DNA from: CAADGL01 sp964643885
Lineage (GTDB): Bacteria; Planctomycetota; Phycisphaerae; UBA1845; Fen-1342
Direction: 5' to 3'
Assembly (NCBI GenBank): GCA_964643885.1
Contig: CAZXUI010000071.1
Span: 1 to 25,313, forward strand
Length of the DNA: 25,313 bases
The notes below the pieces were generated by a model, which worked only from the letters and a program-made list of their open reading frames with translations, was not told the origin of the DNA and made no database searches. The position numbers were made by a program, and so were the translations under genes. Shown here piece by piece: positions 7,470 to 14,334 of this stretch (position 1 is its first letter; each line of letters opens with the position of its first letter).

Positions 7470-9548
7470 TCACTGGGTTCCGCCCGCGGCCGGCTCGACG
7501 GTCGCCGGCGCTTCGGCCGTCTGCGTCGGCTCGATCAGGAAGTAGCCCATCATTTCCAGGTGCAGGGCGGAGCAGAACTCGGAGCAGTACCAGGTGTAGA
7601 CGCCGGGGTTGACGGCCTCGAGCTCGAAGGTGGCGGTCTCGCCCGGCTCGAGCGAGAGGTTGATGTTGTAGCCCGGCAGCGAGAAGCCGTGCGTGGCGTC
7701 CTCGGTGCGTTCGATGTTGGTGATCTTCCAGACGACGTGGTCGCCCTGCTTGATCTTCACGTGCTCGGGCGTGAAGTGGCTGCGGTTGGCGGTCATGTAG
7801 ACCGTGACCTTGTTGCCGTCGCGGACGATCTTCTCCTGGCCGGCCTTGGGGGCGTCGGGGTCGACGGCCTGCCTGGCCGGATCCCAGCCCACCTCGGGGT
7901 AGACGGTCCAGGGCTTGAGCTTGTCGGCCTTGATCATCTGGGCGTAGTGCGGCTCACCGACGCCGAGCGGCATGTCATAGAGCACCTGCATCTTGTCGCC
8001 GGGCTGGCTGATGTCGATGAGCTGGAGGTTCTGCGGGAAGAGCGGGCCCGGGTGGAAGAAGCGGTCGATCGACCACTTGTTGAGGGCGACCAGGTATTTG
8101 CCGTCCGGGCTGGTGACGTCGCCCTCGGCCGTCGTCAGGTGGCCGATGTTGTACTGGACGTTCTTCTTGGTCACGAGCGTCCAGGCCGGCTCGCTGTGCA
8201 GCGACTGGTAGGGGCCGCCCAGCGTCCAGCGGGCCACGGCGCTGTCGAGGAAGAGCGACGTGTAGGCGTAGCCCTTGTCATCGAACTGGGTGTGCAGCGG
8301 TCCGAGGCCGAGCTCGACCCGCGCCTCGCAGACGGCGTCGTAGTCGAGGATCGGCACGCCGTACTGGTCGGTGGTCCAGTTCTTGGCGGCGATGGCCGAC
8401 TGGATCTTGGCGAAGCTGTAGATCGAAACGTGGGGGTCGAGCTTGCCGGCCACGACGATGAACTCGCCCTTGGGCGTCACGTCGACGCCGTGCGGGCTCT
8501 TGGGCTCCGGGGCGAAGAAGAGCAGCCCTTCGTCGATCGCCGTCTGGAGCGCGATGACGGGGAAATCCTTGATCTTCGTGACCTTGCCGGCCTTGAAGAC
8601 CGCCTCGGCCTTGCGCCAGTCGATGATGTGCAGATAGTCGTTGTCGCGCTGGCTCGCGCCCGCCTCGAAGGGCGGGTTGCCGGACTCGATGCCGCCGGTG
8701 GCCAGCTCGGTGTTGATCGAATTGCCGAAAACCCAGCCGTCCGACGCGAACTTGCCGCTGTCGAACAGGTCCTGCCAGTAGGGCGGCAGCTCGATGCAGA
8801 AGGACTGATCGACGTCGATCCGGCCCTTGCTGCGGTCGAACTTCCAGAACGTGACCAGGCCGCGGTAGGTCTTCTGATACTCTTCCAGCGGCGCGTATTC
8901 CCAGCCGAGCGGCGTGCCGTACTGGCCTCCCTCGACGACGTACTCGGTATTGGGCGTGACGAAGCACCCGCCGTGATCGTTGATCGCGACCGGGTTCTTG
9001 ACGATCTGCTTGGTCTCGAAGTCGCGCAGGTCGATCACAGCCACGCGCGAATTCGCCTTGTCGCCGATGAAGAGGAACTGGCCGTCGTACTCGGCGCTCG
9101 TCTCGCTCAGGCCCGGGTGGTGCGTATCGGCCCAGCGGTTTTCGATACCGTTGACGTCGCCGCCGGCGAGAATCTCGCTGCCGGTGCCGAAGCCCCAACC
9201 CTGCCACGGCTCGGGCGTGAAGACGCCGATCGTCTTGAGCAGCCGCATCGAGGGAATGCCGATGGCGAACACCTGGCCGCTGTGTCCGCCCGAGGCGAAC
9301 AGGACGTACTCATCGTGTCGGCCGCTGGGCATGTAGGTCTTCAGCGCGGCCACGACGTCGTCCGGCGACAGGTTGCGTTCTCTGGCGACCTGGTCCGCGA
9401 CGCTGCCGGCGCCCGATGTGCTGCTGCCGGCCGACACGGCGGCGGGCGTCGATCCGTCGCCCTCTTCGTCGTCGATGATGTTTCGTTCACAGCCGGCCAC
9501 GAGCATCGCGGCCGCCGTGGACAGCGGTAACCACATCCACCTTTTCAT
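7470..9548 (-). CDS. nosZ: Nitrous oxide reductase NosZ, clade II (Sec lipoprotein)
   Basis: A 692-aa periplasmic copper enzyme that reduces N2O to N2. The N-terminus is a Sec signal with lipobox LVAGC (Cys20) instead of a twin-arginine signal, the mark of clade II. The propeller domain supplies seven candidate CuZ histidines: His143 and His144 (DTHHPG), His192 (NDHGG), His353 (SPHGV), His419 (LHTQ), His470 (IGHL) and His534 (EPHYA). The C-terminal cupredoxin domain has the CuA set His620, then Cys655, Cys659, His663 and Met666 in YCSEFCSALHLEMM. All ligands look intact, so the enzyme should be active. The ATG overlaps the rrf2 stop as ATGA with AGAGGA upstream, so its translation is coupled to its likely regulator. 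Confidence 0.97.
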   Translation of the reverse strand: MKRWMWLPLSTAAAMLVAGCERNIIDDEEGDGSTPAAVSAGSSTSGAGSVADQVARERNLSPDDVVAALKTYMPSGRHDEYVLFASGGHSGQVFAIGIPSMRLLKTIGVFTPEPWQGWGFGTGSEILAGGDVNGIENRWADTHHPGLSETSAEYDGQFLFIGDKANSRVAVIDLRDFETKQIVKNPVAINDHGGCFVTPNTEYVVEGGQYGTPLGWEYAPLEEYQKTYRGLVTFWKFDRSKGRIDVDQSFCIELPPYWQDLFDSGKFASDGWVFGNSINTELATGGIESGNPPFEAGASQRDNDYLHIIDWRKAEAVFKAGKVTKIKDFPVIALQTAIDEGLLFFAPEPKSPHGVDVTPKGEFIVVAGKLDPHVSIYSFAKIQSAIAAKNWTTDQYGVPILDYDAVCEARVELGLGPLHTQFDDKGYAYTSLFLDSAVARWTLGGPYQSLHSEPAWTLVTKKNVQYNIGHLTTAEGDVTSPDGKYLVALNKWSIDRFFHPGPLFPQNLQLIDISQPGDKMQVLYDMPLGVGEPHYAQMIKADKLKPWTVYPEVGWDPARQAVDPDAPKAGQEKIVRDGNKVTVYMTANRSHFTPEHVKIKQGDHVVWKITNIERTEDATHGFSLPGYNINLSLEPGETATFELEAVNPGVYTWYCSEFCSALHLEMMGYFLIEPTQTAEAPATVEPAAGGTQ

Positions 9549-9973
9549 GCGCCGTTTCCTCTTTCAGGTGACTTGGGGGTTGAATCGTTCAGCAGTTCAG
9601 CCAGCGTGCACTGGCGGAAGGTGTCTTCCACGCTCGCGACAGCCCGGTCGAGCCGGGCGTGAAGCGGGCAGAGCTCGGTATCGTGATCCGGCATCCCGAC
9701 CGGGCACGAGCGAATCCGCGGCAGGGGCTCGACCGCCTCGATCACGTCGAGAATGCAGACCTGGGACGGCGTCCGGCTGAGCGCGAAACCGCCGCCGGGT
9801 CCGGGCTGCGCCCGGACGAGAGCGGCCCGGCCGAGCAGTTGCATGACCTTGGCGAGGTACTTGGCCGGGACTCGGATCGCGTCCGCGATGTGGTGCACGG
9901 TCCAGGCCTGGCCGGGGTGTTCGGCCAGCCAGAGGCACGCGCGGACGGCGTATTCGGCGGTCTTAGAGATCAT
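9545..9973 (-). CDS. Rrf2-family Fe-S regulator, first gene of the nos operon
   Basis: A 142-aa Rrf2 protein with normal family length: MISKTAEYAVRACLWLA, recognition region VPAKYLAKVMQLL and wing GPGGGFALSR. Cys90, Cys102 and His105 (SCP...ELCPLH) repeat the C-X11-C-X2-H pattern of the regulator at 454, and the middle Cys position is Asp96. Extra cysteines occur at 13, 73 and 121. The two proteins are clearly paralogous across the DNA-binding part. As the first gene of the nos transcript it probably autoregulates and controls nosZ in response to NO or redox state (NsrR-like), which is inference. No good ribosome binding site precedes ATG 9973. The last codons overlap the nosZ start. Confidence 0.88.
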   Translation of the reverse strand: MISKTAEYAVRACLWLAEHPGQAWTVHHIADAIRVPAKYLAKVMQLLGRAALVRAQPGPGGGFALSRTPSQVCILDVIEAVEPLPRIRSCPVGMPDHDTELCPLHARLDRAVASVEDTFRQCTLAELLNDSTPKSPERGNGA

Positions 9974-9998
9974 GGGCGGTTCGCATCGACGAGTTAAC

Positions 9999-10010
9999 GA
10001 TATTCATATC
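9999..10010. promoter_or_regulatory. Candidate Rrf2 operator in the nos leader
   Basis: GATAT-TC-ATATC is a perfect inverted repeat with 5-base arms. It lies a few bases downstream of the predicted start of transcription and 26 bases before the rrf2 ATG. The palindromes GTTAAC and ACATATGT flank it. The position would suit repression by the Rrf2 protein encoded immediately downstream. That it binds this protein is inference. Confidence 0.35.
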
Positions 10011-10019
10011 CACATATGT

Positions 10020-10048
10020 ACTATCGCCCGGATTTGGCAAACTGTCAA
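10020..10048 (-). promoter_or_regulatory. Sigma-70 promoter of the rrf2-nos operon
   Basis: On the minus strand TTGACA (10048-10043), exactly 17 bases and GATAGT (10025-10020) form a near-consensus housekeeping promoter. The predicted start is near 10013, giving a leader of about 40 bases. An almost symmetric TTGGC-N5-GTCAA lies over the -35 element, but its spacing does not fit an FNR/DNR box. Confidence 0.75.
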
Positions 10049-10127
10049 GCGGATTCCGGATAAGTCTGTCCGTAATTGTTCTAACCAATTGCCAGAGCTG
10101 CGGATACGGAAGACACAGCGACCGTTC

Positions 10128-10142
10128 GGTCCATCGTGGACC
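10128..10142. repeat. Inverted repeat GGTCCA-TCG-TGGACC
   Basis: A perfect 6-base-arm dyad with a 3-base centre, about 90 bases upstream of the sigma-54 site at 10231. That distance is typical for an enhancer-binding-protein site. No second copy was noticed near the mtaB/mtaC promoters, so this role is weak inference. Confidence 0.35.
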
Positions 10143-10230
10143 CGGCTGTGCGACCGGCCGCAAGCGCCGGACCGCAGCCGACATTGGTCTGATAAACTGG
10201 CGAAATCACGGTGGGCCAGTCCCCGTGGGG

Positions 10231-10246
10231 CGGCACGCGCATTGCA
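10231..10246 (+). promoter_or_regulatory. Sigma-54 promoter upstream of HAD-GH65 genes
   Basis: CGGCACGCGCATTGCA matches the RpoN consensus TGGCACG-N4-TTGCW at every position except the first T. The invariant GG and GC are at the correct 12-base offset. The predicted start is near 10257, leaving a leader of about 185 bases before ATG 10443. The site nearly equals the one before mtaB. Confidence 0.6.
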
Positions 10247-10442
10247 CGTCGTCCAGCACACGTGGGTCGCCGGGCGTTGGGCGCGCTCCCGCCGCCGCGG
10301 AGCGCCTGGCGCGACGAACGTGCCGTTGTCGTGACGCCGGCCCGCTGGCGCGCCGCTGATGGCGCGGCGTATAGATTGGCGGGCGATCGGCGCGCAAGGC
10401 GGCCTCGCTCGACGAGGTCCTGCCGTGTCAGAAGGATGCGCG

Positions 10443-11948
10443 ATGGCCGCCGACGGGCAGCCCGTGATTCGGTATTTCTATCCAGGTTACTACGCGCCAT
10501 CCGCCAGCGCGATCCTCCGCCCGTCGGGCGAGACGCCGGAGCCCCGCCCCATCGCGTCCGTCTGCGTCCGCAACCTGGCCTACGTTTATGCGCCGCACTC
10601 CGAGTATCCGCTAGCGCCGCTCGTTCGTGGCCCGATCGGCGGCGTCGTGGCGTACGCCGTCGACATGGACGGGACGAGCACGACGACCGAGCCGCTCGCT
10701 CTGCACGCGTTGGAGTACATGGTGCGGAGGTTTACCGGGCGGCTGACCGCGCAGCAGTGGCCCGGACTCGACCGGCAGCGCGACTACCCCCACGTCATCG
10801 GCCACAGCAACCAACACCATACCGAGTATCTGCTGAAGCGCTACGAGGCGGAGTTTCGCCCCGCGGCGCTGCGCGAGGCGTTCGCCGAGGCGCTGGCCTG
10901 GACGCTGGCGCATCTGCCGGGTACGCCGCGGGCACACCAGGTGCTCGATACGGCGCGCATCTGCGGCCTGCGAGCCGTGGTGGAGGACGGAGAGTTTCGC
11001 CGGGCGGCCCTCGAGGCCGGCCGAACGAGCCCGGACCGGCCGGCGGCCGGGCGCGCGGAGGAGGTGGCGGCGCGGCTGCGGAGCTGTCTTGGACTGCACA
11101 TGGCAGCCTTCCGGTGCGACGAGTGGGGTCCGCGCGTTCGGGCGGCGCTCGACATCTACTACATGCGCTACCACTCGATCCTGATGCGAGCCGGAGGAGA
11201 CGCGGCGGACGACAGGGACATGCAGGGGTTGCTGCACGGGATAGCGAGACGGCTGATCGAGCCGATGCCGGGATATGCCGCGTTCGTGGCGACGATCAAG
11301 GGTTGGCTTGGGCGCGAAATCACCTGCCTGCGCGATGAGATCCGTGCCTCGCTCGACGAGCATGAAGAGCATCGATCGGCGGCCGCGTCGCCCGACGGCG
11401 CGGATGCGTTCGATGCGCTCGCGCGGGTCGCCGAGAGCTTCGAAAGCCGGCCGGCGAGACTGGCGCTGGTCACTGCTTCGATCGCCTTTGAGGCCGAGAC
11501 GGTGATGGACCAGGTACTCGTGCGCACGGCCGAGCAGGTGCGCGACTGGCCGGTCTCGGCCCAGCGCAAGGAGCGGATGCTCGCAGAACTCTCGGAGCGC
11601 CGGCGGTGTTTCGACGCCTTCATCACGGCCGACGACGCGTGCGAGCACCGGCTGAAGCCGCATCCGGACCTGTACAGCCTCGCCCTGGCGCGCATGGGCA
11701 TCGAGCCGGGCGATTACGCCCGCTGCATCGGGCTGGAGGATACGGAGCCCGGAATCGTCTCTCAACGAGCGGCGGGAATCGGCTGCGCGGTCGCACTGCC
11801 GAACGGTGATACGCACCGGCAGGATTTCCGCGCCGCCGCGCACGTCATCGCGGGCGGGTTGCCCGAGCTCCTGGCGGCACACCGCCTCCTGGCCGGTCCG
11901 GCCGGGGCGACGACGGGGCCACAGATCGCAGGCGAAGGCGGATCGTGA
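10443..11948 (+). CDS. HAD-superfamily phosphatase/phosphomutase (beta-phosphoglucomutase-like) with oversized cap
   Basis: A 501-aa HAD protein. Motif I is AYAVDMDGTS (nucleophile Asp74, acid Asp76), motif II is near LVTAS (about 345-349), motif III is the Lys in RLKPHPDLY (Lys405) and motif IV is GLEDTEPGI (Glu432, Asp433). The KPHPDLY and GLED motifs are those of beta-phosphoglucomutase and related subclass I enzymes. The next gene is a GH65 phosphorylase, and such pairs typically turn a released sugar 1-phosphate into the 6-phosphate. The protein is more than twice the usual 220 aa, because about 270 residues lie between motifs I and II, and about 70 residues precede motif I. ATG 10443 is chosen because GAAGGA lies 6 bases upstream. 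Substrate is unknown. Confidence 0.75.
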   Translation: MAADGQPVIRYFYPGYYAPSASAILRPSGETPEPRPIASVCVRNLAYVYAPHSEYPLAPLVRGPIGGVVAYAVDMDGTSTTTEPLALHALEYMVRRFTGRLTAQQWPGLDRQRDYPHVIGHSNQHHTEYLLKRYEAEFRPAALREAFAEALAWTLAHLPGTPRAHQVLDTARICGLRAVVEDGEFRRAALEAGRTSPDRPAAGRAEEVAARLRSCLGLHMAAFRCDEWGPRVRAALDIYYMRYHSILMRAGGDAADDRDMQGLLHGIARRLIEPMPGYAAFVATIKGWLGREITCLRDEIRASLDEHEEHRSAAASPDGADAFDALARVAESFESRPARLALVTASIAFEAETVMDQVLVRTAEQVRDWPVSAQRKERMLAELSERRRCFDAFITADDACEHRLKPHPDLYSLALARMGIEPGDYARCIGLEDTEPGIVSQRAAGIGCAVALPNGDTHRQDFRAAAHVIAGGLPELLAAHRLLAGPAGATTGPQIAGEGGS

Positions 11949-11949
11949 C

Positions 11950-14304
11950 ATGAGCAGCGGCGCGGAGTGGATCATCACGAATCGTCGCTGCGACGCGGCG
12001 GCACTGGCGCAGCACCGAAGCGTGTTCGCGATCAGCAACGGCCGGCTCGGCCTGTCGGGGCACGTCATCGGCGATCACGACGGTCCCTGGCCGCTGACGC
12101 TCGTGGCCGGGGTCTACGACGAACTGGACATGTTCGGGCAGATTCGGGCGTCGGCACGCCGGCGGCCGTGGCTGGATGAAAGGTGCTTCGACGGTGCCGG
12201 CGCGAGCCCGGCTGTCGCGGCGCTACCCGATCCGCTGCTGGTGCGGGTGTTTGTCGGCGGGCGCGAGATCTCGCTGACCACCGGCCGGATCGTGCAGTTC
12301 GAGCAGACGCTGCTGCTTCGCAGCGGGGTCTATGCTTATGTTCTGGACTATTGCGACCCGGCCGGCCGGGTGACGCGCGTCGAGTGTCAGCGGTTCGCAT
12401 CGCTTCGGCATCCCGAGCGAGTCCACATGCGCGTGGCCATCACGCCACGCGATCATGACGAGCCGGTGCGGGTGCTCAGCGGGCTCGACGGCTCCGTCCG
12501 CTCGAACATCACAGGCGAGCGGCAGTTCGACATTGTCGAGCGGGCGGCCGGCGCGGATGGCTGCTGCGAGATGGTCGTCAGAACGCGTGTCCGCGGCCAC
12601 GTGGTGCGTCTGAGTGTCGAAAACCGTCTGCGGAACGGCCCGGCTCCGGTGCGGGCGGGCGGACTTCTCGCGGCGGAGATGGTGTGCAGCGAGTATGAGT
12701 TCGCGGGCGCGGCCGGCCGGACGATCGTCATCGAGCGGTGCGTGACGGTTCAGTGCGACGCGCCGGGCGGCTCGAGCGGCGCGGCGGTCGGGTGTGGCGA
12801 TTCGGCGACCGATTACGCCGCTGCGCTGCACGCGAATCACGATGCGTGGCAGGCGCTTTGGGAGCGGGCCGATGTCGAGATCGACGGCGATGCGGAGGCG
12901 CAGCGCAGCCTGCGGTTCTGCCTGTTTCACCTGCTTGCGGCGGCGCCGCGCTGGTCCGCCGCGGCCAGCGTGCCCGTCAAGCTGCTGACCGGGCAGTACT
13001 ACCAGGGAAACGTATTCTACGACACCGACCTGTACATCGTGCCCTTCTACACGTTCGTCTACCCGGAGCTCGCGCACACGTGCATGCAGTTCCGGATGGC
13101 CGCGATGGGGCGGGCTCGCGAGATCGCGGCGAGCCAGGGTTGTCGCGGGCTTAAGTTCGCGTGGCAGGCCGGACCGGGCGGCGAGGAGTGCCTGGGCGAC
13201 TGGTACTGGTTTCCGCGCACCAACATCCACATCAACGCAGACGTCGCGTATGGCCTGATGCAGTACGTGCGGGCGACGGGCGATTCGGAGCTGCTCCGCG
13301 GCCGGGGACTGGAACTGCTCGTCGATTCGGCCCGCTTTTATGCCTCGCGGGCGACGCATGATCCTCGCAGTGGAGCGTGGGACTTCGAGAACGTCGCCGG
13401 GCCGGATGAGGGGCATTGCCACTCGCGGAGCAACTTCTACACGAACTTCCTGGCGGCCCGGACGCTCGAATGGGCCGCCGCGGCGCTCGAGGCGCTCGAC
13501 CCGAGGCAGCGCGGCGAGGCGGAGCGCCGTCTCGAGCTCGGCCGGGATGAGCCGGAGATGTGGAAGCGGATCGCGGGCGGACTGCGGATGCTGCTCGATC
13601 CGGCGACGAGCGTCTACGAGCAGTGCGAGGGCTTCCATCGGCTCAAACCGCTGCCCGACGACTTCCTGGCGCGGCGCCGCGCCTGGTTCGAGCCAGTCTA
13701 CGAGTACCAGGCGATGAATCAGCCGGATGTGCTGATGGCGATGATGCTCTTCGGTCAGTGCTTCGACCCGCGTGTCTTGCGGGCCAATTGGGAGTTCTAT
13801 CGCGACCGGAGCCTGAACTTCTCCTCGATGAGCTTCGCGGTTCATGCGGTCGTGGCGGCGCGGCTCGGCGACGCGGACGAGGCGTACCGCAATTTCCGCA
13901 TCTCGGCCGGCATGGACTTGGACGAATCGCTGACCGGCCGCCACGACACGCATCAGGGTCTGCACGGGACGGCGATGGGCGGCGCGTGGCTCGCGGCCGT
14001 ATTCGGCCTGGGCGGCGTTCAGATCCCGGTCGAAGGACCGGGGCCGCCCGTCCGCCTGGAGATAACTCCCTGCCTGCCGCGGCATTGGCGCGGCCTGCGG
14101 TTCCGTTTGATGCTGCATGGTGAGGCGGTCGAGGTCACGATGGACCCGCACGAGGTGCACGTGCGAGTGGGCACACGGGCAGCACTGAACCTGCCGGCGC
14201 GGATCGGATCACAGGAGCTGACGCTGGTCAGCGGCGGATCGTATCGCGTCTCGATCGCTCCGCGGCCCCAGACCGTGCCGCGCGGACCCGAGTTGTGCGG
14301 CTGA
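11950..14304 (+). CDS. Glycoside hydrolase family 65 (disaccharide phosphorylase-like)
   Basis: A 784-aa protein with the GH65 layout: an N-terminal beta-sandwich, a helical linker, an (alpha/alpha)6 barrel and a small C-terminal beta domain. Family segments visible include NVFYDTDLYIVPFYTF, GLKFAWQAG with GEEC, and the catalytic block AGPDEGHCHS, where Glu487 is the expected general acid. A late segment HGTAMGGAWLAAVFGLGG matches the barrel end. GH65 enzymes mostly phosphorolyse alpha-glucosides such as maltose, trehalose, kojibiose or nigerose to beta-glucose 1-phosphate; a few are hydrolases. The specific sugar cannot be read here. It starts one base after the HAD stop, with GGCGGA upstream, so both are one transcript. 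It converges on the GH63 gene, with 30 bases between stops. Confidence 0.88.
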   Translation: MSSGAEWIITNRRCDAAALAQHRSVFAISNGRLGLSGHVIGDHDGPWPLTLVAGVYDELDMFGQIRASARRRPWLDERCFDGAGASPAVAALPDPLLVRVFVGGREISLTTGRIVQFEQTLLLRSGVYAYVLDYCDPAGRVTRVECQRFASLRHPERVHMRVAITPRDHDEPVRVLSGLDGSVRSNITGERQFDIVERAAGADGCCEMVVRTRVRGHVVRLSVENRLRNGPAPVRAGGLLAAEMVCSEYEFAGAAGRTIVIERCVTVQCDAPGGSSGAAVGCGDSATDYAAALHANHDAWQALWERADVEIDGDAEAQRSLRFCLFHLLAAAPRWSAAASVPVKLLTGQYYQGNVFYDTDLYIVPFYTFVYPELAHTCMQFRMAAMGRAREIAASQGCRGLKFAWQAGPGGEECLGDWYWFPRTNIHINADVAYGLMQYVRATGDSELLRGRGLELLVDSARFYASRATHDPRSGAWDFENVAGPDEGHCHSRSNFYTNFLAARTLEWAAAALEALDPRQRGEAERRLELGRDEPEMWKRIAGGLRMLLDPATSVYEQCEGFHRLKPLPDDFLARRRAWFEPVYEYQAMNQPDVLMAMMLFGQCFDPRVLRANWEFYRDRSLNFSSMSFAVHAVVAARLGDADEAYRNFRISAGMDLDESLTGRHDTHQGLHGTAMGGAWLAAVFGLGGVQIPVEGPGPPVRLEITPCLPRHWRGLRFRLMLHGEAVEVTMDPHEVHVRVGTRAALNLPARIGSQELTLVSGGSYRVSIAPRPQTVPRGPELCG

Positions 14305-14334
14305 CTCGGGCGCCGGACGGTTGCACGGACCGGG

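Larger units (their letters stand above)
9974..10442. other. Divergent intergenic region between nos operon and HAD-GH65 operon
   Basis: A 469-base gene-free stretch. The left part is AT-richer than its surroundings and holds the nos promoter and small palindromes (GTTAAC 9993-9998, ACATATGT 10012-10019). The middle has the inverted repeat at 10128-10142. The right part carries a sigma-54 site at 10231-10246, followed by a leader of about 185 GC-rich bases before the HAD start codon. In that leader a TATAGA occurs near 10371 without a matching -35. No coding region, tRNA or recognisable riboswitch core was seen. Confidence 0.6.

Noticed and set aside
4739..7612. A 957-codon open frame on the plus strand opposite the nos fusion gene
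   Set aside because: It is antisense to a protein with clear NosD and NosF motifs. It has no domain, and such frames are expected at this GC content, where stops are rare opposite coding DNA.
7386..9530. A 714-codon plus-strand open frame opposite nosZ
   Set aside because: NosZ has every copper ligand on the other strand; the frame is a GC-driven shadow rich in Val, Asp, Gly and Arg without motifs.
10034..10048. TTGGC-N5-GTCAA over the nos -35 element as an FNR/DNR box
   Set aside because: The half-sites do not match TTGAT/ATCAA and the centre spacing is one base too long; the bases are explained by the -35 hexamer.
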